Source: Heliocidaris tuberculata (Eukaryota > Echinodermata > Echinoidea > Camarodonta > Echinometridae). Taken from it: a stretch of DNA of 64,000 bases. Location: positions 4,005,008 through 4,069,007 of the forward strand of contig CM046839.1 in NCBI GenBank assembly GCA_025618425.1. Reading direction: 5' to 3'. Positions 1-12,251 of this stretch are shown in pieces. The notes beneath the pieces are model-generated. The model did no database searches. It saw only the letters and a program-made list of their open reading frames with translations, and was not told the origin of the DNA. The translations under genes and the position numbers were made by a program. Within the stretch, counting starts at the first letter, position 1, and the number at the start of each line of letters is the position of its first letter.

Positions 1-430
1 AATCAATAATATGAACAATCAATCACTTACATTAACAATCAATAATATTAACAAAATTAACGAACTTGTCTTTGTAACAAAGCTATAATTTGTGAAAGGA
101 CATACTTCCTCCTGAACTAACGTCTAATTTCTGAAACTATTATAGGACATACTGAAACCTATAAACTTTTTTGTAATGAAGCTATATTTTGTAAACTAAC
201 GATAAATTTCGAAAGTAAAAGAAAGTGAAGCAATAGAAACAGGACAAAAACAATATTATTGTTTAAATGAAAGACCAAACCTTTATTCAAACCTATCTAT
301 TGGTTGAAAAACGTACGTTAATACTTGTGAACCAATCCACTTCCTTTTGAACTAACGTAAAAATTTAGAAACTAACGACAAACTGAAAACTAATTAACTA
401 AATACAAGTCAACGGTGAGGGCTAAGCTAG

Positions 431-966
431 TGTCGTGTTTGGGATCGGTATTATGATGAGGAGTCAGCAAAATGATGAAACTCAACACAAGTTCTATTTA
501 CATTTCAGTATAGTTGCATTTATTGACAGTGTTCAGCAATTCACAATATTATAATGTGCCGCAGAGAAGTGACAAGAAAGCAATATATGTTCGTCTGTTG
601 ATGGTTAATAGTCAAGTCCTCTCGATTAGAGAAACTTCACTATCAGGAAAGTTTTGGGGGAGTCCAACCATGTTGGGTCAGTGACTTGACATGCTTTGAT
701 TGGTCAATAGTTAACTGTCTATCAGGGTTGCTATGGTATTATGGGGTGTGGTGATGAAGGGTGTAAGTGACTGGGGCTGGTTCTATGAGTCATCCTTCTT
801 AGAACTTAGGTTCCTTGAAGTAAACTCTGGGGTGGTCATTTGTGGTCAGAGTGTTTAGGAGTAAGATGATAATGGGAGGATGATAATGGAAGTGGGGGAA
901 AGTTGAATGACTGAAAGGGTGACAGGAAGTGATATTACTAGTACATGTTGAAAGTACTACATAACA
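431..966. mobile_element. LTR-like insertion (solo LTR?) in the left fold-back arm
   Basis: It interrupts the junction between the first two ~110-bp arm units; the matching right-arm junction near 3760 lacks it. The insert starts TGTCG and ends AACA, and CTAG lies on both sides (427-430, 967-970), as for a solo LTR with a 4-bp target duplication. No coding capacity. Confidence 0.5.
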
Positions 967-1199
967 CTAGCACTGCGAACTTGCGAACCAATCCACTTCC
1001 TTTTGAACTAACGTAAAATTTTAGAAACTAACGACAAACTGAAAACTAATTAACTAAATACAAGTCAACGGTGAGGGCTAAGCTCTCTTGCGAACTTGCG
1101 AACCAATCCACTTCCTTTTAAACTAACGTAAAATTTTAGAGACTATTCTGAAAACTAATTATCTAAATACAGGTCAACGGTACGGTGAGAGGGTTTATG

Positions 1200-1665
1200 C
1201 ACGATTGGGCTAAAACCACTTGGTCTAATTTCCAGATGGGCTACCTTCATTCGGGCTAAACCCTTTTGGTCCACTCTTCATTTGGTCTAATTTGCACTTG
1301 GTCTAATAACCAGAAGGTCTAATGACCACTTGGGCTAATTATCACTTGGTCTAATTACCATTTGGTCTAATTACCATTTGGTCTATTTTATTTTGTTGTC
1401 ACTTGGTATACTACTAGTTCGTCTAATGTCAGTTTGTCTAATTCCCAGTCAGTCTAAAACTAGTTGGTCTACAGGCATTTCGTCTAAAATCCACTTGGTC
1501 AAGTATCCATTTGGTCTACATGACTTTATATGGTCTAATGTGCAGTTGGTCTAACTTTCATTTGGTCCATTTTCCATTTAGTCTAATTGTCAGTTGGTCT
1601 AAATGCCAATTTGTCTAAACATCATTTTGTCTAATTATCACTAAGGCTAATTGCCTGTTGGGCTA
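1200..1665. repeat. Left inner ~19-bp tandem array of the fold-back element
   Basis: More than 20 degenerate copies of a unit containing TTGGTCTAATT, inverted relative to the array at 3085-3490. Confidence 0.85.
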
Positions 1666-1805
1666 TTCCTTTTCGTCTCGCACCTACCAACAACACTATG
1701 CGTCATTTTGTTGGCCATCCCTGGACAGGTTGTGGCCCCGGGGGGGGGGGGGGGTGGCATTGTGCCCCCTGCCAACGAGCGAGTTAATTTACGTTTTAGA
1801 TGAAC

Positions 1806-1806
1806 A

Positions 1807-1855
<49 letters not shown>

Positions 1856-1927
1856 GTAATAATAATATTAAGTGATGATGATAATAATGATAACAACAAC
1901 AACAATAATAATAATAATAATATTATT

Positions 1928-1958
<31 letters not shown>

Positions 1959-2011
1959 CATGTAGTTGCATACTCTTCTTTTTTCTTCTTTCTTCTTCTT
2001 TTTTTCGTTTT

Positions 2012-2053
<42 letters not shown>

Positions 2054-2118
2054 ATTTGGTCACTTGAAAAATCATAGGGGACAACCGCCCCCCCCCCCCC
2101 CCCTGTAGCGGCGCCCCT
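1806..2118. repeat. AAT and TTC/TC microsatellites ending in an hAT-type MITE terminus
   Basis: (AAT)n at 1806-1960, T/C-rich tract at 1975-2055, poly-C, then GCGGCGCCCCTG at 2107-2118. The last 80 bases match, in reverse complement, the left end of the complete MITE at 26974, so this is a broken relative of it. A right-end fragment of the same family is at 2676-2717. Confidence 0.6.
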
Positions 2119-3084
2119 GAAAATAGCAGTTTGCATAGCTCAAAAGAATCAGAGAAGCTTAATGGCAGAATATTTAGTTCTTGATATGACAACAGTGTAA
2201 CACCTTTGAGCAGGAACTTAGCGAGAGCTGGGGACATAGTGCCCAAAACTGTTTAATAATATTGCAGCAATTAAGATATCCCCCGCCCGAAGCTTGCTCG
2301 CTACGCTCGCTCGCACTCACTTATTGTAACTCATGGCAGTAACATAAAATCCGATCTATCTCTTTTATTGAGAGATTGTGCGTGAAATTAAAGGCTTTTG
2401 CGGCATCTTCGGCATGACATCACTCTATAATGCAAGCGCCATGCATGACCTTCAACAAGAATTTGGTCGCTCGCTTGCAAGTTAGGAGTAGAGCAGAATT
2501 GCATAATATGTAAAGATTAGAAAATATACCCTTAAAATTTAATGTGTGTTAAATACAATGTAGGGGTACAGCAACGTATCAAAACGCCATTTTCCATTAT
2601 TGTCTTCACCCTTTATAATTAAGTTCCCCCTTTTCCAAAAAAAGGTACCCAGTTCGTTGAAACCCTAAGTCTGTGGGTCGTCTTGCCCCTCCTATGAAAA
2701 TACCCTGGCACCGCCCTAGCTTTTATTAACATTTGTACATCGGATATCAAATAAGAAACATGAATAACAGATTATCAACCCAACAAACATAATTTGAAGT
2801 GCAATAAAAAATCAGGTTTTTCTACTTTAGTCATGAAAGGAAGAGGAGACCTATGAATGTTTCAATTACTAAAAAATAATACTAAATAATTGATTTTAAT
2901 AAATAAAATAATAATTATTAATATATAAAATGTAGGGAAACTGACTGATCTTGATATAAGCAGCAGCAAGGTGAATAACTCAGCTTTTCATGCACATTTA
3001 CGTAGATGACTTCTTGAAGTTTCATTTTTTAAAGTTTCATTTCCCTGTCCTTTCTCAACTTGCTATACTAAATGGCCAGAAGAA

Positions 3085-3490
3085 TAAATAGTAATTAGAC
3101 CAAATGGTCATTAGACCATATGACAGTTAGACTAAATGATAAGTAGCCCAACTGGTTATTAGACTAAATTGAATTGGACCAAATGATAGGTAGACCATAT
3201 GGTATTAGCCAAAGTAGGTGTAGCCCCAAATAGATATTAGACTATGTGGCTTGTAGACAAAATGACTGTTAGACTATTTGGAAGTAGACGAAGTGAAAAT
3301 TAGCCCAAAAAAGTTTTAGACTTAATGGGGTTAGCCAAACTGGGTATTAGACGAATTGGTTATTAGGCCAAATGGAAATTAGACGAAATGGTAAGTAGTA
3401 GACAAACTAGTTGTAGACAAAATGAAGTTAGACCACGTGGAGTTCGACGAACTGATAATTAGACCAAGTGGTGGTAGACCAAGCGACAGT
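3085..3490. repeat. Right inner ~19-bp tandem array of the fold-back element
   Basis: Copies of a unit containing TTAGACCAAATGG, the reverse complement of the left array unit. Confidence 0.85.
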
Positions 3491-4493
3491 GTACCTTCTC
3501 CTCAATCAATAACTCTATGGCTGAGAGAGCTTAGCCCGCACCGTTGACTTGTATTTAGTTAATTAGTTTTCAGTTTGTCGTTTAGTTTCTAAATTTTTAC
3601 GTTACTTCAAAAGGAAGTGGATTGGTTCGCAAGTTCGCAAGAGAGCTTAGCCCTCACCGTTGACTTGTATTTAGTTAATTAGTTTTCAGTTTGTCGTTAG
3701 TTTCTAAAATTTTACGTTAGTTCAAAAGGAAGTGGATTGGTTCGCAAGTTCGCACAGCTAGCTTAGCCCTCACCGTTGACTTGTATTTAGTTAATTAGTT
3801 TTCAGTTTGTCGTTAGTTTCTAAATTTTTACGTTAGTTCAAAAGGAAGTGGATTGGTTCACAAGTATTAACGTACGTTTTTCAACCAATAGATAGGTTTG
3901 AATAAAGGTTTGGTCTTTCATTTAAACAATAATATTGTTTTTGTCCTGTTTCTATTGCTTCACTTTCTTTTACTTTCGAAATTTAACGTTAGTTTACAAA
4001 ATATAGCTTCATTACAAAAAAGTTTATAGGTTTCAGTATGTCCTATAATAGTTTCAGAAATTAAACGTTAGTTCAGGAGGAAGTATGTCCTTTCACAAAT
4101 TATAGCTGTGTTACAAAGACAAGTTCGTTAATTTTGTTAATATTATTGATTGTTAATGTAAGTGATTGATTGTTCATATTATTGATTGATAATATTATTG
4201 ATTGATTGTTCATATTATTGATTGTTAATATTATTGACTGATTGTTCATATTATTGATTGATTGTTCATATTATTGATTGATTGTTAATATTATTGATTG
4301 ATTGTTCATATTAAGGATTAATTATTAATGTAAAATGATAGTTTTTACAATCATTAATTGATTTTTAAAATTCTTAATTTTGACCTTATTGGCGCCCCAT
4401 ATATGCAATCATTACCTACACAGACTTGATAAGCGCAGGAATAAATGCAATCGACACGACGTATCGTGTGCATTAGGCATTGCATATAGGGCC

Positions 4494-4634
4494 TGGGGCG
4501 TTTCATCAAGTGTCTTGTGAATGATTTTTACCGATAAATTTGCTCTCAGCCAATCAGATGCAAGGATTTCAGTTGCTTATTAACAGTTATTTATTGCAAC
4601 TTGTCTTTGATGACAAGTTTTATGAAACAGGGCC
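4494..4634. mobile_element. GTTTCATCAAG-family MITE
   Basis: Starts GGGGCGTTTCATCAAGTG and ends ATGAAACAGGGCC, with the shared central words TTTGCTCTCAGCCAATCAG. Related copies at 29667 and 33911. Confidence 0.65.
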
Positions 4635-4636
4635 TA

Positions 4637-5075
4637 GGTGCCTTGACTTAGACCGTCTAAGTCATTGATGAAAAGCTTGTCAGTCTGACCGTATAGCCGT
4701 AGGGTTTAGCCCTCAGAGCCCCCGAAGGAGACCCCAAAGTCGGGTCAAATAAACCCCATCTCCCCCATGCACCAAACTTTGTCAGTAGGAAGTAGTATGA
4801 CTGGACTTTATAAAACACCAAAAAAAAAAGAAGAAAAAAAAAAGAAAAGACAAATATTTTCGTCGGGATGGGGTGTCAGACGGCCCCTAAAAATTGGGGC
4901 AATTTTTTCCCCTTGAAGCCCAGGGACAAAATTTTGTCAGAAGGAAGAGCTATGGATGTACATTCCAAAGATATAAAACTGACAAAATTGTTTATCGGAA
5001 AGAGGGTGTTAGACCCCCTGAAACAAAAACACCAAATTGCCCTTTGACAACGTTCCCCCTCCCCCCAGAAAAAAA
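4637..5075 (+). repeat. Single-arm copy of the 25.3-27.0 kb palindrome family
   Basis: Shares long stretches with 25424-25830, for example CCCATGCACCAAACTTTGTC, and with the inverted arm at 26430-26860. It has no inverted partner here. Confidence 0.75.
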
Positions 5076-5576
5076 AATAAAAAATAAATTATAATATGAG
5101 ATCAAGTGCTGTCTAATATTTATGTACTGAACAAGACACAAGCAAAAAATGAAGGATTCGTGGAGTTCAAACTCAATGGCATATGGGCAAGTCCAATGTC
5201 TTTTCTCCTATACGTTACCGACATCATTAATTTTTTTTTTTTATAGAAAGTATACCCAATGATTCTATTAAGGTGATAAAAAAAGCAAACAAACAAGGAA
5301 AAGGGCACTTGTGAGGTTGATTGGTGTTTTCTTTATTCTTGTTAACGTATGGGACAGAAAGAGATCGAATATCTTGGACTACTCATGTCATTATTCAAAC
5401 AAAAGGCTTAAATTATATCAAAATGATTCAGTTGCCGTCTCAGATCTAGAAGGGGTGAGGCGTGCACCCCTCCCTTTATGCATCCTTGAGTATGCACCTA
5501 TGAGTACGCCAACACATGCACAAGCCCCATATCATTCATCATGTTCATAATAATTTTAAAAATGCTTATATTATGA

Positions 5577-5843
5577 TGTCTGAAATTAGCCCCTATCTCT
5601 CTCATTTCCAAATTCCGAGAACATGCAAGTTTCAAATCCTTTCACTCCGATGCCCCACTTCTTTGGAACAAACACCCTGCATTTCAAGAAATAGTACTTG
5701 ACTTGACTTCAAAAACATCTGTTAAAGCATACCTCCAGATTAGACGATACCGTCGATTTGTAACAACTTCTTTCAAGTTTGAAAAGTGTAAAATTGTAAT
5801 AGTGGAAGATGTCTTCACTGACTCTCTAGTGACAGAAATTTAG
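5577..5843 (+). pseudogene. Unidentified open frame, possible LINE C-terminal remnant
   Basis: An 88-codon open frame without an ATG. The FHSDAPLLWNKHPAF word resembles the AP-LWN-LP motif near the C-terminus of many non-LTR retrotransposon ORF2 proteins; the rest I do not recognise. It could be chance. Confidence 0.25.
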
Positions 5844-6097
5844 AAGAATTTTGATTACCATGCAGGCGATATGGGAATTTACAGAGTTTCGTTTTAAGAA
5901 CGCTTTAAAAACATAACTAAAAAGAATTAAATGCAACTTGAACGTCAACCTCTCAGGATAGTGTTTAGAACTTGCTCTTAATTAATTTTTGGAGTTGTGT
6001 TCAAACGCAACTTTATGCAAGAAGCCCAAGAAGTGCTCTATCATGTATAAGCATGTGTAAAAGGTTATCTAATGCATACCGATGATTTGTTTACTTA

Positions 6098-6116
6098 AAA
6101 AAAAAAAAAAAAAAAA
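6098..6116. repeat. Poly-A tract
   Basis: Homopolymer of about 19 A. The surrounding 5.85-6.9 kb is AT-rich and shows no gene. Confidence 0.8.
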
Positions 6117-6899
6117 TCTTGCCACCAGATTTGCGGGTTTGGTTCTAGAGTATTTAATTCTCAACTGAAAGAAAAATACTACAAATTTAATACTGCAAAT
6201 TATCATTACTATAAAACAATGTAAAATACCAAACGAAAAAACCACCACCAACAACAAACAAACTATACATCATTTTACTGAGGTATCGGGAATGATTGAA
6301 AGAGAGGGTGTGAGTAGTCTATAAGATGTTTTTTGAGACCTATACTCTGCAATATCTATGATAGGTAGCTATCGGATTTCCTGAAAATGGATGAAATCTT
6401 TTCTGCAAAGTATTCCCTTTTAACGTGAGTATTGCATAATGCGACCTTAAAGAATCCTTAATCGAATCACGAGGTTAATGAAAAATGAAAATGATCTCCC
6501 TTGGGGAGATCTGGTTACCAGTATCTGATGTACTTCGATTTATTTGATTACTCAAACATGATATTCGGAGTTATCTTTGTTCATCCTTCATAGAAATTGA
6601 CTGATCGCTCACATTTATAGCTGATGGAAAAAAAAAATGCTTTCAACGTCTTTGAAGAACCGACGCTTTAACTATGCTTTGGTGATCCAATATTCGGGAA
6701 GAAATGGTCACGAAAGAAGAAGACGGCTTCAATGATGGGCGGAATCAGTGCAAATGATCGAGGGTAAATTGGCAAGCCTGGGCATGCACTGTAAGTTGCT
6801 GGCATTTCAAATGAATAATCTAATAATAATAACAAAACAAAAAACAACCCCCCCCCAAAAAAAAAAAAAAAAAAAAAATGGCTACATTTCTAAAGCGCA

Positions 6900-7420
6900 C
6901 TTTCTGATTCAGTTCAGTTTCAGTTTCAGTTTATTTCATATTTCATATCATATCTTATAAATGGAATATAAACAATGATCAGTGCATTAATACAATACTT
7001 CAAGAATACATCTTGAATACTTTAAACAAAAGATAAAAATGCAAGTGGACATACAGAGGCACAGAGGCACAATTTTCCATCATTTTAAAGTTGGGATAAG
7101 ACAAACAAATTTGGTTTGAAATGTGAGGAAATCTAGTATAAAGCTGGGCTTGTATTTGTCGATTCACTGATGCAATATCACTCAAGACGCTGCAGCTTTC
7201 CTCGCAATATACGACTCTTTGATAACTAAGCATCTAAATGTATATTGCGGACTCCTGAAACAAAGGCACTGATAGCTCTGCGCGTGTTTACAGAAGTTGC
7301 TTCAGTTTGGTTTGAAAAATTTCAAAACATTCAATATTCTGAGGCTACATGGCAGCTTGTTCCACATAACTGATATCCCAACTTTTGTCTACAAGCTCTA
7401 TCTGCATAGTGAGTATAAGG
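6900..7420 (-). mobile_element. Non-LTR retrotransposon 3' end remnant
   Basis: On the - strand near 7365 a frame reads ISVMWNKLPCSLRILNVLKFF, the WN-LP-LR pattern typical of LINE ORF2 C-termini; it is stopped soon after. Downstream lies about 400 bp of 3' UTR-like sequence ending in GAAACTGAAACTGAAC repeats at about 6910. Confidence 0.4.
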
Positions 7421-8963
7421 AATTACAAGCACAGTGAAGGCAGAAGATACTTTCAACGAAACCTAAACAAGGTTGAATAAAATAAGGAGAGCATTTTCCT
7501 CTCACAAAATTCCAAGTTAAACAGTCATGATAAAACTTAAAAGTCAACTTATTACTCCGTATTACTTTTGATTTAATGGGTATTGATAGAAAAAGTGATG
7601 ATTATATGATTTACCAGCTAATGAGCGATCTTTCTAGACCCGGAGTCTAGTTTCCCTAAAAAATTATACGAAAATTTAAGACGTCCGTAGAAATTCAAAT
7701 TCAGATGGGAATTATCCTTACATCAGTCACTCAAAATATCATCTATAAGGATCAACCAAAGACTGACCTTAAAAATAGCAACTCCTTCCGACAATATTCA
7801 AGGAAACAGTTCTAATACTTTCCATTAATTTCCAACGCTTTCTGCATTGTGAAGTTACCAAATACATCTATCTCATAATTGAATCTCATTTTACGACGGA
7901 AAAAAATTGAACCTACACACACACACACACCCGCACACCCGCACACGCACACACACTCACCCCCCCCCCCCCACACACACACACAAGACACAGATTTCGG
8001 CTCTCTAACTTTGTTTGGATGGATGAAGCAAAAAAAACTCACGCAAGTTTTGTGATAAAAACCAACATTAAGTCAATATTTTTACATGCAATTTTCACAT
8101 CATGGCAGATTCGAATTTGATTATTGCAGGGAAAGTGTCATCCATATAAATTCTTGTATTGTAATATGATTTATGGAAGACGTTGACAAGGAGTGTTAAG
8201 TCTTGCTGACCCAATTTAATTTCAATTCCGCTTACAAAATTTGAATAGACCTGGACTGGAGATATTTGGTGCAAAAATCAACATTACTATATACGAAGAT
8301 ATGGGACTTGAGAGAAAATGGAAAGTATTGCTATTGTTATACGATATTGATTTACACAGTCCAATCAAACAATGAATGACATGCACCAATGAAATAAATA
8401 ATAACACCTTAGATGTGTAAGGTGTAATCATGGCCACCCCACTTAAACTTTAAATCTTTATTTAATCACAAAAATAACGTGGCCTTTATATCTTTCTATA
8501 CAATAGTTGTTATTTCTGGGCACTCCAGCTTTTCGCTGTATTCAAATGAGTGACATAACGTTATTGATCAAATCATAACAAACGTTATAAGAATTCGAAC
8601 TTTCGTCGTGCTTATTGTAGATTTGTTTTTATTAAAAAAGAAGGACAAAATGATTTGAAAATAACAACCCCAAAAATCCCCACACACAACAACAAACAAA
8701 CAAAAAAACATAAACAAAAACAGCGACGGCGACGACAACAACAACGACATAAACGACAAACAACAGGGCATATATAGGAGTGAGTGGAACTAGATTATGT
8801 GTTATTTTTTTTATGATAAACAGTTTTTCAAGGCAATTTTGTCTAAAATCAAACATCACTTTTATCCCCCCCCCATATTTTTTAGATGACAGGAGTCACT
8901 ATATTCATCATAAAAAAATAAAACAAGAAAGTGGCATTTACTATTGATCGGGCTCTTTATATA

Positions 8964-8966
<3 letters not shown>
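7420..8966. other. Gene-free AT-rich sequence
   Basis: A CA/C-rich microsatellite lies at 7914-7985. I see no coding frame, TIR or other structure in the rest. Confidence 0.6.

Positions 8967-9009
<43 letters not shown>
8967..9009. repeat. Poly-C tract of 43 bases
   Basis: Uninterrupted C43, the longest homopolymer in the window; its exact length may be an assembly estimate. Confidence 0.85.
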
Positions 9010-9010
<1 letters not shown>

Positions 9011-11285
9011 CGGCAAGCATTAGTCACGCCTTAATTTTCCAGGCGCCAAACAACAAAATACGTTTAATCTCCACTACTGGTTTTCTGCTTTTGTTTTAGT
9101 CGTGGTGGTATATTCTCGAAGACGTTTAATCCGTATAATCTTTTTAAGACTACTGCAGTATGCATTATACATACATTTACTAGCAAATTCACGAAAATTA
9201 AACGCGAAATTGAATTTTTATACAAACAAAATTTGCATCGGTCCGTTAGTTGGCATGTCGAGTGCACTGTTCTTCTTCATTTTTTTTTTTTTTTTTTTAC
9301 AAGAATTTTAGAGTTTGTGTTATAACTATTTTACACTAGTGAATTACAATTTTGGCGAAAGTATCGGATTCCCTTTTACTTTGTATATAGGCTCTAGAAA
9401 TTTTCATTGAGGTATCATCACACTCTAAGTTTCAAAACTGTAAATTAATGCACTTTATCTTTTAACCTTAAGTTCGCTTCATCAATTTTGCCCCTTCATT
9501 TCCTCAACATATTGAGTGCATGATATGAAATCAAGAGACTAGGTAATAATGATGTGACGCAAATAAAATGTCATGAATATAACATGACATTATTTTGACA
9601 ATATAATTCATCAAGTTCATCAAGTTCGCTTCAATAAATTGCACATTTCAAACAAATTTGATGAGTAAGAAATCACATAAGCAGTTTAAATGTCGAAGGA
9701 AAAGGGTAGCCTACATTTATAGTTTCGTAGCTTTGATATATGATTTGGTTTATATCAGGGACAATTTTATACATTTAGTCTAGTTTGAGAAGAAGTTCAA
9801 GGGATTGTCTCTTTTCTTCAGCGGCAATTGGGTCTCATTCAGGGATAGCTTTCCGTTCCATCAACGCGTTCACAGAACATTAACCACGAATGGTGCGAGG
9901 AGATAAGAAAGAAATCGATGACTTTATTCCGAATCTGACATTCCATGAAGACTGTACAGATACATTAAAAAAAAAAAAAAAAATTCTACCTTCAGATATG
10001 ATAATATATAGGAGCGGGAGAAGGAGAGCAAGAAGCCTTGGATAAAGATTATGCTGAGCTTAGGTAAAGAAAAAGAGTAATATACAAGAAAGAGATGGGG
10101 AAAACATGTGTTATTCAAAAATAGTTATTGTTAACAGGAGGGGGGGGGGGAGGGGGGAGGGAACATGAAAGTTTCTATTCAGAAATTTCTGTCGGCAAAT
10201 TTGTAATTCTTCGAGCTGAAAATGTTGGTAAATCTCCCGAAATGATGACTTTGGGGGGGGGGGGGGCTTGAAAAAAATTGTTAGTTGAAAATGAATCATC
10301 CACGAATTTATCGGATAAACTTGGTTCTATAACTCTGCCCCTTAATTAAAAATAATTGAAGCAACGCCTCTGATCAAGAAAGGGACAATGAATTACAGCA
10401 TAAAGCAAACTTTGAGTGCATCAAAAAAAAAGTGTATTTTAACACACCATGGAGGTTTTATGATAACGTCCTTTAGGTCTCATTGTATGCGTGCAATTCA
10501 AAATCATTTTGTTATTACAACAAGACTTGTTTGACATTGAAGCAGAAAGGAATTAGAAAGAAGAAAATGGGACATGGTAATAATTTTTCCCATATTCTCC
10601 TCATGTGTAGCATCAGACAAATGAAAGAAAGCGATTACTAAATAATGCAGGTGTTGCAGGTCTCATAAAAGCGCCGAGGTAAGAAAGACACATGATACTT
10701 GCGAAATGCTACAAACCATCCATGATTGTGAGGAGCAGAGTTTCAAATTTCACTATTCAATAATGACAATTCGTTATCCTAAATTTCACACTTTCCCAAA
10801 TAATCTGATTTCCTAATAGTGACTTTGGCCAGCATGATAAGGCTATAATATAACGAGACAGTTTATTAATAATGGTCTTTCCTGCAATGTACATCAAATT
10901 GGTGTGATTATGATGATCATTTAATCTGTCTGACATTTTGAATCAAATTAGATAAGGCTTCATGATTTAATGTTTTCACAAACATGCAAAATATAAGTCA
11001 TACAAGGAATTTAGGTTCTACAGCAGATAATTGTGTAATTCCAGTCAAACTGCAGTGTATATGCAAATGAGGCAAACATACATTTTTAATAGACAGACAG
11101 GGTTAATACTATACCCTGAATATGCCGATGTGCGTATATTGCTTACCTTTTGTTATGGTAGTAAATTTTGATAATGTTGATTGACGCTTATGTTTTAGAT
11201 GTCAATAGAAAAAGAGACTTCAAACTCTGTTTCTATTTACTTTATGTCAAAATCATAATTAAGAAACAATATGAAAAATTATATT
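9010..11285. other. Gene-free AT-rich sequence
   Basis: Only short homopolymers (poly-T at 9279-9298, poly-A at 9967-9981, poly-G near 10140 and 10255). No coding support. Confidence 0.6.
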
Positions 11286-11286
11286 G

Positions 11287-11338
<52 letters not shown>

Positions 11339-11460
11339 ATATTTTTCATCTCTAAACGGTTGTTTCATTTATTGTTGGCTTTTGTGTAATTCTCATCAAC
11401 CGACGCAGGACAATTATTTTTTATCATTAATTATCATATTTTAATATGTATAAATGTGTT

Positions 11461-11496
<36 letters not shown>

Positions 11497-11535
11497 ATAT
11501 ATATATATATATTATATATATATATATATATATTT
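11286..11535. repeat. (TA)n and (TG)n(TA)n microsatellites
   Basis: (TA)n at 11289-11335; (TG)n then (TA)n at 11458-11534. The stretch 11536-12157 beyond shows nothing recognisable. Confidence 0.85.
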
Positions 11536-12157
11536 CCACAAACAGGAAGTCAGTAAGGAGGAACAATGAATTTAGCTACGCAAATTATTTCTCTCATTCA
11601 ATTCAATTGATTTCTCACATTATGTAAATTTACCCACGAGAGTTGCCGATGCTATAGTATTAGAAAAAATTTCTGACACATTATATATATACATATATAT
11701 AAGCACAACTATTTTTTATACTTCCAAGTAGCAAAACAGCACTGTATCATATTCCTTTCCTCCCAAGGAAATGGGTATTACTGAAAAGCAAAATTTCCTA
11801 GCTTTACAAAACATGTCATTCTTATCCATGTTTTTATTAATGACTTAATCGGGTCAGAATACAGAAGATTTCTGACAATGATTATTGTGCGGAAAATTAT
11901 ATTTTGTAAAGCTGACGTGTGACTCTTTAAGCAGATACCAATTTTATGGAGATGCATGTACACTAATTACTTTCTTTGTGACGTGAAAAAAAAATAACAC
12001 AGTTTCTTTGTATGATTTATGTGATAAACTTTTTTTATCATTTGGGGTAAAATCAATAATCATATCAAATCACATGATATTACAAAATAGAAATGTCTTC
12101 TTCCCAATATTAAACATTCACTTCCATTGATGAACTCATAATCTGTGGCTAATGCAA

Positions 12158-12220
12158 GGGTTTCATGTCGTTTTTGCGAAGGTTTGTATTTCCGAAGGTT
12201 CGTTTAACTCCGACGGTTCG

Positions 12221-12251
<31 letters not shown>

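Larger units (their letters stand above)
1..4330. mobile_element. TU-like fold-back element (left end cut by window)
   Basis: The right arm (about 3085-4187) is a near-perfect inverted copy of the left arm (1-430 plus 967-1670): base 1 pairs with about 4187. From outside in, each arm has an AT-rich ~16-bp array (ATTGATTGTTCATATT type, 4130-4330 on the right), about 350 bp of unique arm, three copies of a ~110-bp unit beginning GCGAACTTGCGAACCAATCC, then a degenerate ~19-bp array built on TTGGTCTAATTACCA. The core (1670-3085) is microsatellite and other repeat debris without a transposase. Sea urchin TU elements are fold-back transposons with modular inverted arms and outer tandem arrays, so this is the best fit. 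About 145 bp of the left end should lie outside the window. Confidence 0.8.

Noticed and set aside
1658..2136. Long Ile/Asn-rich and Arg/Glu-rich frames on both strands
   Set aside because: They are translations of (AAT)n and (TC)n microsatellites; no real protein composition.
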